Source of the DNA: Cytophagaceae bacterium ABcell3
Lineage (GTDB): Bacteria > Bacteroidota > Bacteroidia > Cytophagales > Cytophagaceae
Reading direction: 5' to 3'
Length of the DNA stretch: 64,000 nt
NCBI GenBank assembly: GCA_030913385.1
Contig: CP133159.1
Coordinates: forward strand, 3,618,584 to 3,682,583
Shown here in pieces: positions 53,801 through 63,053 of this stretch (within the stretch, counting starts at the first letter, position 1; every line of letters begins with the position of its first letter). The position numbers and the translations under genes were made by a program. The notes under the pieces are model-generated. The model made no database searches. It worked only from the letters and a program-made list of their open reading frames with translations, and was not told where the DNA came from.

Positions 53801-56800
53801 AATATCCTCTGGAAGTGTAAGACTTACCCTCAGGACATCTGGCAATGGCATTTGCCCTGTACATGAAGATGAAATGGAGCTCACAATTACCCCTGCCCCA
53901 GAAGCAAACGCAGGAGAAAACATTGAAGTATGCGAAAGCACCCCTGTTGCCAATCTGAGCGGATCAGTAAGTATTACAAATTCAGGACGCTGGTCGGGTG
54001 GCCAAGGGGTTTTCGGAGATCAAAACAGTTTGTCAACTTCTTATACAGCAACTTCCCAAGAAATTCGCAATGGGTCTGTTACACTCACCCTAACTTCTAC
54101 AAACAATGGAAACTGCCGTCCGGTAAGTGATCAAGTGCGTATCATGTTTTTACCTATTCCTGAAATAGATGCAGGCCCTGACCAAACAGTTTGTGGACTT
54201 GACAATACCATCGAGCTTAACGGTTCGGTTAATAATGCTACAGGAGGCACTTGGTCTTCTACTGGAACTGGATCTTTTGAAGACCCTGACCGGCTAGATG
54301 CTGTTTATGAGGCATCTCAGGAAGACATTGACAACCCTGATGGAGTAGTTTTAACCTTAACATCGACTGGTAACGAAATATGCCCTCCGATAAATGACCA
54401 AATGCAAATAAATTTCTCACCAGTTCCAATAGTCAATGCAGGACCTGACAAAACAGTATGTACAAATAACTTCCCGATCAGGCTTGAAGGGTCTGGCTCA
54501 TCAGCTTCATGGTCAGGAGGCAATGGCACATTTTCGCCTAACAACCGAGCATTGAACGCTCATTATACTCCCACTGAAAGTGAAGTGGAAGATGGAACAA
54601 TAACCCTACGGCTAACAACCAACGCTTCTGATATATGCGATGAAATATTTGATGAAGTAACGATTTCTATACCTCCAGGACCTAATGCAAATGCCGGAGA
54701 AGATTTACAAACCTGTGGAACTGCCCCCGTCTCTTTAAATGGTTTGATAGAAAATGCCGCAGGGGGTACATGGGAATCTTCTGGAACAGGTTCTTTCAGC
54801 AATTCAAACAACTTAAATACAGATTATACACCATCTCAGGAAGATTTGGAAGCTGGCCATGTGACCCTTTTCCTATCCTCCACTGATGAAGATTATGATT
54901 GTCCTCCTGTAGAAGATAGAGTAAGGTTAGACATTACCAAACCGATTGAAGCCTTTGCAGGAAACAATCTAACGATATGTGCAGATAATGATGAACCTAT
55001 TTCTTTAGATGCTACCGTAGCTGTTGAAGGAACTTACCAGTGGAGTACCTCAGGTAGCGGAAACTTTACAGATCCAAGCGTCTTAAACACAGACTATACC
55101 TTATCAGAATCAGACAGAGCATTACCGACACTTACGCTAACACTTACCACAGACCCTGTAGATGCATGCGAATCTGAAGAGTCTACCGTAATAATTGAGA
55201 TTTTGCCCATACCTGAAGTAAATACAGGGCCTGATCAAACAATCTGTAGTTCACAGGAAGAGCTTTCTTTGGAAGGCTCCTACTCCAACACTTCGGGAGT
55301 ACAATGGAGTAGCTCTGGCACTGGAAACTTTTCTCCCTCTGATGCGACTAATACCACCTACACACTTTCTGAAACAGATAGAACCGAAGGTACAATTACA
55401 CTAACATTAACAACAGAGCCTTTCGGTTCATGCCAGACCTATTCAGATGAACTATTAGTAACCATAGTCCCTGAGACTATTGTAGATGCTGGGCCTGATC
55501 AAACATTATGCGTGAACAATTTACAAGAAGTAGAAATAACTGGAACAATAACAGGTGCAACGGGGGGAACTTGGACAAGCAATGGCAGTGGAACAATTCA
55601 GGATCCTAGTTCTTTAAATACAACCTATACACCAGTAGAAGAGGACACCAGTGCAGATGTTACTTTTACCTTAACCAGTAATGACAATGCTCCATGTCCA
55701 ATAGTCATTGATAACCTGCGCTTGCAATTTACACCTGCGCCAGAAATTACTCCTGGAGCAGACCCCACAATATGTGCCGATGCATCTGGAGTAACACTGA
55801 GTGCATCTGTAACCAATGCCTCTGGAATAGCTTGGAACCACAATGGCTCCGGTTCACTATCGTCGACCACAGCACTGACACCTTTATACTCCGTATCTGA
55901 TGATGATATTTCTGCCGAATCTGTAACTTTTACTGTTACATCAACCGGAAATAGACAGTGTTTGCCTGTTCAAGAACAAATAGAACTCACTATACTTCCA
56001 GCACCAGAAGTAGGCCCAGGGCCAGCAGAACTCTTGTGTGCCGACGCCTTGCCTTTAACGCTTAACGGAACTTCTTCAACAGGAAGTGGAGAATGGTTCA
56101 CTTCAGATGGTTCAGGGGTATTCAGCCCTGATAACACTGACTTAAATGGTGAATTTTTCCCTTCGACTGCTCAGATAAGTTCTGGCCAGGTAACCATACA
56201 CTTAAGGTCGTCCAACAATGGAATATGCAACCCTGTAATCAGAAGTGTTACACACTATGTTTACGATGCTCCCGAAGTAGATGCAGGAGAAAACATGACC
56301 GTATGTAGCAACACAACAGAAGTACAACTAGACGGTACAGTGGAAGGTACGGTGGAATATTCATGGAGTACTTCAGGTACAGGAACCTTTGCTGATATTT
56401 ATGATGAAAAAACCACATATACCCCTGGGGAAGAGGATTTGAACAATGGTTTTGTTGAACTAACCCTCACTGCCCAGTTAGATGGATGTGTGCCTATAAC
56501 AGATAATGTAAGGCTAATATTTGAAGCAGCACCTTTGGCTGATGCAGGTCCAGACCAGGAAGTTTGTATAGATGAATCAGGAGTAAATCTCTCTGGTTCT
56601 ATATCTAATGCAACAGGTGGCACATGGAGTTCTACAGGAGGGGGCTCTTTTTTACCATCCAACACAAATCTAAACGCGAACTACCGGTTTTCTCAAACCG
56701 ATCTTAGCAATTTGAATGTCAATTTAGTACTAACCACAACAGCTTCAGGAGCATGCCCTCCGGTATCAGATACACTGAACGTTACAATTACCCCTGAACG

Positions 56801-59111
56801 CCCGATTGCAAATGCAGGACCAGCCATAATCTGTACTGACGAGCCATCTATAGAGCTTCAAGGACAGGTTACGAATGCCAGTGGCGGAGAGTGGACCACT
56901 TCTGGAACAGGAAACTTTTCTAATCCAAACAACTTACATACAGAATATTTCCCATCAACAGAAGATAGAAACAATGGCAATGTTAAACTGTTACTAACGT
57001 CAACCGGAACTGGCGGATGTACACCTATTACAGATACTATCCACCTTTCTATTATGCCTGGACCTAATGCTGATACAGGACCAGATCAAACCATTTGTTT
57101 GGATGTTTCTACCGTAAGCTTAGGCGGTAGTGTTACAAATGCAACAGGAGGAACATGGACATCTTTAGGAGGCGGAAGCTTCACCCCTTCTCCTGATAAT
57201 TTATCTGTAAATTACATACCATCAGCCATTGATAATCAAAGAGGAAGCGCAACATTAATACTAACAACAACCGGAAATGGAGGATGTCTCCCAGCACGAG
57301 ACACTACAAATATTCTTATTACCCCTTCTCCTACTATCGATGCAGGGGCGAACCAATATTTATGTGCAGATCAAACAGAAGTTGACCTTTCAGGCGCTGT
57401 AACCATTGCTACTGGAGGGAATTGGAATACTACCGCAGAAGGCACCTTTACCAATACCAGCACCAATGGACTTACTACAACTTTTAGACCTGATGCTTCA
57501 GAAATGGTACCAGGAAATGAAATAATTTTCACCCTTACCTCAACAGGTAACGGGGATTGCCAGGCAGTTACAGACCAAATGGAAGTAACAATCACACCTG
57601 CACCTATAGTAGATGCAGGGAATGATGTTACTTTATGTTCAGATATGGAAGCATATTTCGTAAACGCCGAAACACAATTTACTATTTCTGGTACATGGGC
57701 CACCAGTGGAACTGGGTCGTTTGCTAACAATGCTTCCCTTAGCACAAGGTATTTTTTCTCTGATGACGACCGTGCACCAGGAAATTCTATAGAATTAACC
57801 TATACAGCCACCAGCGATTTAAACTGCAGCAGTGTTTCCGATGAAATAACCGTCACATTCATCCCAGGCAAACAAGCCCATGCTGGCCCCGACCAGTCTG
57901 TGTGCAACTATATAGATGAGATATTCCTCAACGGGTCTGTAGCAGAGTCGGACGGGGGCATCTGGACAACCCCTGGAACAGGTAACTTCACCAACATTAC
58001 GGAGAATGGAACCAATGCGCAATATAACCCAGCCACCCCAGATACAGAGCTCGACTATCTAAGGTTTTATCTCACTACTACGGATGAGGGTATCTGCGAT
58101 CCGGTAACTGACACTTTGCAGGTTAATTTACTGGCACCTCCCAATATACCAGACCGGGAACATATCGTGTGCAATGGAAGCCCAGCAATACTGGAAGTAG
58201 AAGCAATACCCAATGTAAATTACGAATGGTATGAAGAGGGAGCTCCTTCTGGTAGTCAAACCAATACATTAGAGACAACAGCAAATAATGACGAAAATTC
58301 CAATCAACACTTTACTGTAGAAGCAACTGATGCCAATAATTGCATGTCGGAAGTTTCTGTAACGCTAACCACATTTCCGCCTCCTCAACTGACATTGACT
58401 AATGTTCCAGCTTGCACAGGAGATACTCTTTACCTCAGTGCGCGCCCTTCAAACATTGATAGAGATGACATAGCAAGTTATGAGTGGTATGACGGAAATA
58501 CATTAATAGGAACAGAGCCAGAGCTAGAGGTAACCAATGAGGGCGTTTATACAGCTATTTACCGAATAGGAGAATGCCTCAGTCAAGGTTCGTCTGAAGT
58601 GAATTTTCACCCATCTCCTACCCCTCAAATGGAGAGAAATGTTCCCTTTTGCCCAGAAACTGAAAGTTCCGTGGATATTGATGCAGGAGATGCCGTTTCT
58701 TTCTTATGGGATAATGGAGAAACCACACCTAGCATAAACGTTGGAGCGCCCGGTACTTACTATGTAACAATTTTTAATGAACACGACTGTCCTGCCGAAG
58801 ACAGCATACAGGTTAGGGAAGTTTGCCCTCCCCGGGTATTTGTTCCTAATGCCATAAAACCAGGAAGCTCTGACAGGGATGGTTTTATGGAAGTATTAGG
58901 GGCTAACTTTGCTAATTTTAAGCTCACAATTTTTAACCGTTGGGGTGAAATAATATTCTACTCAGAAGACCCTAATCATTTATGGGACGGATACTATCGG
59001 GGTGAACCCATGCCTATAGGGACATATCCTTGGATAATGGAATACACAGGAGATACTGAAGAATATAACAAACTATATAAAAAACAAGGAAGTATAACTG
59101 TGGTGAGGTAG
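50859..59111 (+). CDS. Giant repeat adhesin with T9SS type B C-terminal domain
   Basis: The 2750-residue product has a signal peptide ending SFSQ (about 26). A cysteine-rich N-terminal region (about 27-240) follows, then one SprB-type repeat (about 243-311, with PPYTYLWSTGETTQSI). Twenty-four tandem modules of about 88 residues span 313-2428, and three Ig/PKD-like modules span about 2429-2655. The end is a gliding-motility-associated type B sorting domain (FVPNAIKPGSSDRDGFMEV ... FNRWGEIIFYS ... DGYYRGEPMPIGTYPW). It is exported by T9SS and held on the surface, with the divergent PorP/SprF protein as its likely partner. Roles in gliding or adhesion are inferred; no ligand is known. Confidence 0.93.
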   Translation: MHKSSYILSLLIFIGLLYNPYGSFSQSCDATTPSYEVDLTGIPDSMWISPNGARRGVCCGYNGGPPDNYRCVEFWLTLDEGAQGINFDIHSGAEPAGAMGWSLNCGPLNPVGEDICIDGSGPHWITFCKPGNNPNRYSIRSIPKPSVSPPTIVSNSCESVLSASGYQTNTIRWTSVPYDPEHNSYLSCTESCSTVTATYQEGAPEYVDYEVSGIPIAGCDEEPVTNMTRVYFINDKEAQIIPEDPVICYGGTEATITAEGIGGAPPYTYLWSTGETTQSIDVGLGTYTVEILDSTSCPGASATVTVTAFESPIVADAGSDLVTCENNPRTEIQGRIEQASGGIWSGGQGAFEPDPESLNIVYHPTEQEIASGSVTLTLTSTGNSGCPPSEDQMTITFTDPPTANAGPDQIVCSNNPEIQLNGTTTNADGSIWSGGNGTFMPSSSSPDAIYIPTEEEISNGSLTLTLSTVGAGNCLPVTDEVLITFTPAPEIQVEDVTVCANNPEASVTSDITVATGVSWSGGMGSFSDINGLSANYTPSQQEINNGSASITATTTENGNCSPVSTTATIHITPAPTVDAGDDRTVCANNATINLNGSVTTATGGTWSGGSGSFSNADSLNATYTPSSQETNNLEAITLTLTSTGNGDCLPVTDYLTINITPAPVVEAGPDIYTCANNPEVILDGNVENASGGTWTGGGGTFSPGNTSLTTSYTPSAMEIANQVSFLFLTSTGNGNCRPVRDTLYLIIEPAPTVSAGEDQTVCANNGTVNLNGSSSGASSIRWSSSGTGVFGNIHQASTTYTPSEEDIANGNVDLTLTAFRNPCEPVENSMSVTILPSPIVDAGSDYQACATEGEIPLNGLVENAQGGIWSGGNGTFSPDESNLITSYTPSTEDINNGSVTLTLTSTGNGLCLPETDQMNISLTDPPQANAGPDQTVCANNSRTSLSGSVTGASGGRWLGGQGTFSPNRNTLGATYTPSTSEISSGSVRLTLRTSGNGICPVHEDEMELTITPAPEANAGENIEVCESTPVANLSGSVSITNSGRWSGGQGVFGDQNSLSTSYTATSQEIRNGSVTLTLTSTNNGNCRPVSDQVRIMFLPIPEIDAGPDQTVCGLDNTIELNGSVNNATGGTWSSTGTGSFEDPDRLDAVYEASQEDIDNPDGVVLTLTSTGNEICPPINDQMQINFSPVPIVNAGPDKTVCTNNFPIRLEGSGSSASWSGGNGTFSPNNRALNAHYTPTESEVEDGTITLRLTTNASDICDEIFDEVTISIPPGPNANAGEDLQTCGTAPVSLNGLIENAAGGTWESSGTGSFSNSNNLNTDYTPSQEDLEAGHVTLFLSSTDEDYDCPPVEDRVRLDITKPIEAFAGNNLTICADNDEPISLDATVAVEGTYQWSTSGSGNFTDPSVLNTDYTLSESDRALPTLTLTLTTDPVDACESEESTVIIEILPIPEVNTGPDQTICSSQEELSLEGSYSNTSGVQWSSSGTGNFSPSDATNTTYTLSETDRTEGTITLTLTTEPFGSCQTYSDELLVTIVPETIVDAGPDQTLCVNNLQEVEITGTITGATGGTWTSNGSGTIQDPSSLNTTYTPVEEDTSADVTFTLTSNDNAPCPIVIDNLRLQFTPAPEITPGADPTICADASGVTLSASVTNASGIAWNHNGSGSLSSTTALTPLYSVSDDDISAESVTFTVTSTGNRQCLPVQEQIELTILPAPEVGPGPAELLCADALPLTLNGTSSTGSGEWFTSDGSGVFSPDNTDLNGEFFPSTAQISSGQVTIHLRSSNNGICNPVIRSVTHYVYDAPEVDAGENMTVCSNTTEVQLDGTVEGTVEYSWSTSGTGTFADIYDEKTTYTPGEEDLNNGFVELTLTAQLDGCVPITDNVRLIFEAAPLADAGPDQEVCIDESGVNLSGSISNATGGTWSSTGGGSFLPSNTNLNANYRFSQTDLSNLNVNLVLTTTASGACPPVSDTLNVTITPERPIANAGPAIICTDEPSIELQGQVTNASGGEWTTSGTGNFSNPNNLHTEYFPSTEDRNNGNVKLLLTSTGTGGCTPITDTIHLSIMPGPNADTGPDQTICLDVSTVSLGGSVTNATGGTWTSLGGGSFTPSPDNLSVNYIPSAIDNQRGSATLILTTTGNGGCLPARDTTNILITPSPTIDAGANQYLCADQTEVDLSGAVTIATGGNWNTTAEGTFTNTSTNGLTTTFRPDASEMVPGNEIIFTLTSTGNGDCQAVTDQMEVTITPAPIVDAGNDVTLCSDMEAYFVNAETQFTISGTWATSGTGSFANNASLSTRYFFSDDDRAPGNSIELTYTATSDLNCSSVSDEITVTFIPGKQAHAGPDQSVCNYIDEIFLNGSVAESDGGIWTTPGTGNFTNITENGTNAQYNPATPDTELDYLRFYLTTTDEGICDPVTDTLQVNLLAPPNIPDREHIVCNGSPAILEVEAIPNVNYEWYEEGAPSGSQTNTLETTANNDENSNQHFTVEATDANNCMSEVSVTLTTFPPPQLTLTNVPACTGDTLYLSARPSNIDRDDIASYEWYDGNTLIGTEPELEVTNEGVYTAIYRIGECLSQGSSEVNFHPSPTPQMERNVPFCPETESSVDIDAGDAVSFLWDNGETTPSINVGAPGTYYVTIFNEHDCPAEDSIQVREVCPPRVFVPNAIKPGSSDRDGFMEVLGANFANFKLTIFNRWGEIIFYSEDPNHLWDGYYRGEPMPIGTYPWIMEYTGDTEEYNKLYKKQGSITVVR
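51795..58142 (+). repeat. 24 tandem coding repeats of about 264 bp in the adhesin
   Basis: Each module starts xVDAGPDQTVCANN-like and continues with LNGSVTNATGGTWSGGNGTF, YTPSxxEIxNGSVTLTLTSTG, and a second cysteine in NGxCxPVTD, ending in a proline pair such as TPAP. Counting the AG-D-C starts gives 24 units over 6348 bases, averaging 88 residues. Nearly every unit keeps two cysteines about 60 residues apart, which could form one disulfide each. DNA identity between units is modest, so the array is old rather than freshly expanded. Confidence 0.88.
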
Positions 59112-59636
59112 ATGGGACAGGAAATGTACAGAAATAAAGGAGTAATCGAAAAAACCTTTCACCAGCAGTTATTTTAAAATCAATATTTTATATATTTTTT
59201 CAGCACCCAATCAACATCGTATGGCAAGCTGTAATCGGCAAATAACACTGCACAAGCGATTGTAAATTTAATCTGTTATAGATATACTCTCTTTATAAAC
59301 AGTTGCCGAAAAATCTTACAACAGAAAAAAAATTCAATGATACAAAAAAAGCTTGGTGTTGGAACCAACAGGACAAAAATTTAGATTTTCCTTTACAAAT
59401 TACTGTGACTGGCATGTGAATTGCTACAAAAACTACTTTAAATTAAAAGACCAATGATCTTTTTAAATACTTTCAACGATAAGCAAGGAAAACAATACTT
59501 TGTTTTGATTTTAGACTTCTTTGGTTGAAATTCTAACTATTTTGTTACAAAAATTATACTTAAACTGATATAATTTCTTAATATTGCCAAATATTAAGAA
59601 CACTTTCTAAAGGAACACATATATATAAAACTAAAC
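59112..59636. other. Gene-free stretch between the adhesin and nuoL
   Basis: No gene is seen in these 525 AT-rich bases. The promoter for nuoLMN should be here, because the preceding gene is unrelated and nuoA-K has its own terminator. The sequences TACTTTG (about 59504) and TATTTTG (about 59538) are near-matches to the Bacteroidetes -7 element but each is one base short. The only clear structure is the inverted repeat at 59577-59598. Confidence 0.6.
59577..59598. promoter_or_regulatory. Inverted repeat upstream of nuoL
   Basis: CTTAATATT and its exact inverse AATATTAAG are separated by 4 bases (GCCA). The repeat ends 38 bases before the nuoL start. It could be an operator or a leader hairpin, but its AT-rich sequence makes chance occurrence plausible. 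Confidence 0.35.
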
Positions 59637-61562
59637 ATGGCAAATCTGGTTTTCCTGATCCCCCTGCTCCCGCTGATTGGCTTTCTTATAATCGGTCTCG
59701 GAGGCAAAAAGTTAAGTAAAAAACTCGCTGGAATTATTGGTTGTACCTCAGTATTGGGTTCTTTCCTTATAGTGCTGACATTGCTGTTCCCTTTTATGAT
59801 GGGAACTATGGAACCCTTCACTGTTTCCTATTTTGAATGGATTACCGTTGGCGACGTAGACATAAGGTTCTCCTTTCTGATAGACTCCTTGTCTACACTA
59901 ATGATGACCATAGTAACCGGGGTAGGCTTTTTCATCCATGTATATTCAGCAGGTTACATGCATGACGACAAAGGGTATGCAAGATATTTTGCCTACCTAA
60001 ATTTGTTTATATTCTCTATGCTTCTATTGGTAATGGGTTCAAACTTTATTGTTCTCTTTGCCGGTTGGGAAGGTGTGGGTCTATGTTCTTACCTACTTAT
60101 AGGTTTTTGGTTTAAAAGAAACGACTTTAATAATGCAGCGAAAAAAGCCTTCATTATGAACCGTGTTGGTGATTTGGCTTTTTTACTAGGCATAATCTTA
60201 ATATTTGTAACATTCGGCAGCTTTGAATTCGATGTAGTTTTTGAGCAGGCACGTACCATGTTTACACCAGAAATAGCTTCTGGAGTTATCTTCGCCATCA
60301 CCTTACTTCTATTTATTGGAGCGACAGGTAAAAGTGCCCAAATCCCACTTTATACTTGGCTACCAGATGCAATGGCAGGCCCAACACCTGTTTCAGCACT
60401 AATTCACGCTGCAACTATGGTTACCGCTGGTATTTACATGATTGTAAGATGCAATGTCTTATATACACTTGCCCCAGCTACTTTAGAGATTATATTGGTT
60501 ATAGGGTTGGCAACAGCCATCATAACAGCTACTATAGGCCTTGTTCAAAATGATATCAAGAAAGTTTTGGCTTACTCTACAGTCAGTCAGCTTGGTTTTA
60601 TGTTCATCGCAATTGGCCTTGGAGCTTACTCTGTAGCTATTTTCCATGTTACCACGCACGCATTCTTCAAAGCATTGCTTTTCCTAGGGTCTGGTAGTGT
60701 TATCCATGCCATGAGCGGAGAACAAGACTTGCGGTCTATGGGAGGTTTGAAAAAAGTACTACCTGTAACCTATTTTACCTTCTTGGTAGGAACTTTGGCC
60801 ATTTCAGGAATACCGCCATTTGCAGGATTCTTCTCGAAAGATGAGATATTGGCACACGCTTTTGAGCATTCACCAATCATCTGGGCTATTGTACTTATAG
60901 GTGCAGCATTGACAGCCTTTTATATGTTCAGGTTGTTCTTCCTTACCTTCCATGGCTCATTCAGAGGTACAGAGAGTCAAAAATCTCACCTACATGAATC
61001 GCCTTCAATAATGACAATTCCTTTGATAGTGTTGGCGGTACTTTCTGCAGTCGGTGGTTTTATAGGAATTCCACAAGCACTAGGAGGCACAAACGCCCTA
61101 AACGAATTCCTTAAGCCAATCATTATTACTTATGTTGAAGCTACACATGAACTGTCCACTGCCACAGAATTAGCCTTAATGGGCGGTTCAGTCGTTGTGG
61201 TACTGATTATGATTGCTATTGCTTACACTACCTATGTCAAAAAAGCGGCCGTTCCGGCTGATGATACTCAAATTAGTGGTTTCCACAAACTGCTTTATAA
61301 CAAATACTATGTTGATGAGATCTATCAAGCGATCATAGTAAAGCCTATCATGGCATTTTCTGACATGTTCTATAAAACACTTGAAATAAAAATTATAGAC
61401 AGGATAGTAAACGGAACAGGTAAAGGTGTGAACAGAAGCAGTAGCGCACTTCGCTTTTTACAAAATGGAAGCACAAGCTATTACTTGTTTGCAATGGTAA
61501 TAGGAATAATACTTATTGTATCATTCACTGCATACGGAGATTACATACTTAGACTTTTCTAA
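59637..61562 (+). CDS. nuoL: NADH-quinone oxidoreductase subunit L
   Basis: NuoL is the distal antiporter-like proton-pumping subunit of complex I, with the long lateral helix. The 641-residue chain has about 16 membrane segments and the family signatures FAGWEGVGLCSYLLIGFWF (about 142-160), GKSAQIPLYTWLPDAMAGPTPVSALIHAATMVTAG (about 229-263) and a lysine-bearing DIKKVLAYSTVSQLGFM. The C-terminal part, KPIMAFSDMFYKTLEIKIIDR, lies in the lateral-helix region. It is the first gene of the nuoLMN block. Confidence 0.98.
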   Translation: MANLVFLIPLLPLIGFLIIGLGGKKLSKKLAGIIGCTSVLGSFLIVLTLLFPFMMGTMEPFTVSYFEWITVGDVDIRFSFLIDSLSTLMMTIVTGVGFFIHVYSAGYMHDDKGYARYFAYLNLFIFSMLLLVMGSNFIVLFAGWEGVGLCSYLLIGFWFKRNDFNNAAKKAFIMNRVGDLAFLLGIILIFVTFGSFEFDVVFEQARTMFTPEIASGVIFAITLLLFIGATGKSAQIPLYTWLPDAMAGPTPVSALIHAATMVTAGIYMIVRCNVLYTLAPATLEIILVIGLATAIITATIGLVQNDIKKVLAYSTVSQLGFMFIAIGLGAYSVAIFHVTTHAFFKALLFLGSGSVIHAMSGEQDLRSMGGLKKVLPVTYFTFLVGTLAISGIPPFAGFFSKDEILAHAFEHSPIIWAIVLIGAALTAFYMFRLFFLTFHGSFRGTESQKSHLHESPSIMTIPLIVLAVLSAVGGFIGIPQALGGTNALNEFLKPIIITYVEATHELSTATELALMGGSVVVVLIMIAIAYTTYVKKAAVPADDTQISGFHKLLYNKYYVDEIYQAIIVKPIMAFSDMFYKTLEIKIIDRIVNGTGKGVNRSSSALRFLQNGSTSYYLFAMVIGIILIVSFTAYGDYILRLF

Positions 61563-61581
61563 TAAATAAAGATATATACAA

Positions 61582-63045
61582 ATGATAACAGCAGGATTGA
61601 TATTTCTCCCCTTACTAGCAGGGTTGTTTTCATTCCTTATAAGGAACGAAAAAGTGCGAAACTTCGCCCTTTCAGTTTCTATAGCGGAATTTGTTTTGGC
61701 AGTACTCGCTTTTGCAGAGTACGTCCCATCAGCAGAGGCAGCTTTTGTCCTTGACTACAGCTGGATACCTGCCATGGGAATTAACTTCAGTATCGGCATG
61801 GACGGAATTAGTCTATTAATGGTGATGCTGACCACCTTTTTGACCCCGTTAATAATTTATTCTTCTTTCCGTAAACCAGTTAAAAACCCATCTGTTTTTT
61901 ACGGTCTGATACTTATTATGCAAGCGGCACTAGTAGGTGTATTTGTAGCAAGAGACGCATTTTTGTTTTATATATTCTGGGAACTGGCCCTTATACCGAT
62001 TTACTTTATTGCCCTACTATGGGGTGGAGAAAACAGGCTAAAGGTAACCTTTAAGTTCTTTATATATACACTTGCAGGTAGCCTTATCATGCTAATGGCA
62101 ATCATTTACATGTACCTTCAAACCCCAGGCTCTTTCCATATAGATGCCTTTTATGGGCTTTCAGGTACGATACCGGCAGGAGTTCAAGGCTTGCTGTTTT
62201 GGGCATTTTTCGTAGCTTTTGCTATCAAAATGCCAATTTTCCCTTTCCACACTTGGCAACCTGACACATACACTACTGCTCCTATCCAAGGCACTATGCT
62301 TATGGCAGGTATTATGCTAAAAATGGGTATCTATGGAGTAATCAGATGGTTGCTACCGGTAGTTCCGGCCGGCGTTGAAGCGTGGGCAACTACAGCCATT
62401 GTATTAAGTGTAATCGGTATTATTTATGCATCGATCATCGCTATTAAACAAAAAGATTTTAAACGTCTTATAGCTTATGTTTCCATCGCACACGTTGGAT
62501 TAATTTCTGCAGGAATTTTCACCAATACCATAGAAGGACTACAAGGAGGTATTATTCAAATGTTATCACACGGAATTACTGTTGTGGGAATGTTTTATAT
62601 TATTGATCTCCTGTATGCAAGAACCAAGACCACAATGTTGGATAGCCTAGGTGGTATCAGGACACATGCTCCTGTTTTTGCATTTTTCTTTTTAGTAATT
62701 CTGATGGCGAGTATTGCACTTCCATTGACTAGTGGCTTTGTTGGAGAGTTTCTTCTTTTTATCGGAATATTCCAGCATAACTATATTTTAGCAGGTATTG
62801 CAGGCCTTACAATCATATTTGGTGCAGTCTATATGCTCTCTTCTTACCAAAAAATCATGTTAGGAGAAGACAGCAAATCAACTTCAGGCTTTCAGGATTT
62901 AGTGCTTTCAGAGAAAGTAATTCTTGTTCCTGTCCTTATTGCTATTTTCTGGATAGGTCTTTACCCTAAAACATTCTTAGATGTTTCAGAACCTGCAGTA
63001 GCAAATCTATTAGAAACCATTAGAAATACTTATACCCTGAAATAA
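61582..63045 (+). CDS. nuoM: NADH-quinone oxidoreductase subunit M
   Basis: NuoM is the middle antiporter-like proton-pumping subunit. The 487-residue chain carries GMDGISLLMVMLTTFLTPL (about 73-91), FYIFWELALIPIYFIALLWGG (about 128-148, with the key glutamate), KMPIFPFHTWQPDTYTTAPIQGTMLMAG and a DFKRLIAYVSIAHVGLISAG block. The start is 19 bases after nuoL, and nuoN follows 8 bases after its stop. Confidence 0.98.
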   Translation: MITAGLIFLPLLAGLFSFLIRNEKVRNFALSVSIAEFVLAVLAFAEYVPSAEAAFVLDYSWIPAMGINFSIGMDGISLLMVMLTTFLTPLIIYSSFRKPVKNPSVFYGLILIMQAALVGVFVARDAFLFYIFWELALIPIYFIALLWGGENRLKVTFKFFIYTLAGSLIMLMAIIYMYLQTPGSFHIDAFYGLSGTIPAGVQGLLFWAFFVAFAIKMPIFPFHTWQPDTYTTAPIQGTMLMAGIMLKMGIYGVIRWLLPVVPAGVEAWATTAIVLSVIGIIYASIIAIKQKDFKRLIAYVSIAHVGLISAGIFTNTIEGLQGGIIQMLSHGITVVGMFYIIDLLYARTKTTMLDSLGGIRTHAPVFAFFFLVILMASIALPLTSGFVGEFLLFIGIFQHNYILAGIAGLTIIFGAVYMLSSYQKIMLGEDSKSTSGFQDLVLSEKVILVPVLIAIFWIGLYPKTFLDVSEPAVANLLETIRNTYTLK

Positions 63046-63053
63046 TATCCCGG

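Noticed and set aside
51795..58142. Several minus-strand frames of 60-145 codons inside the adhesin gene
   Set aside because: They recur in the same phase in different repeat units, as expected for shadows of a repeated coding sequence; the plus-strand frame is continuous for 2750 codons.
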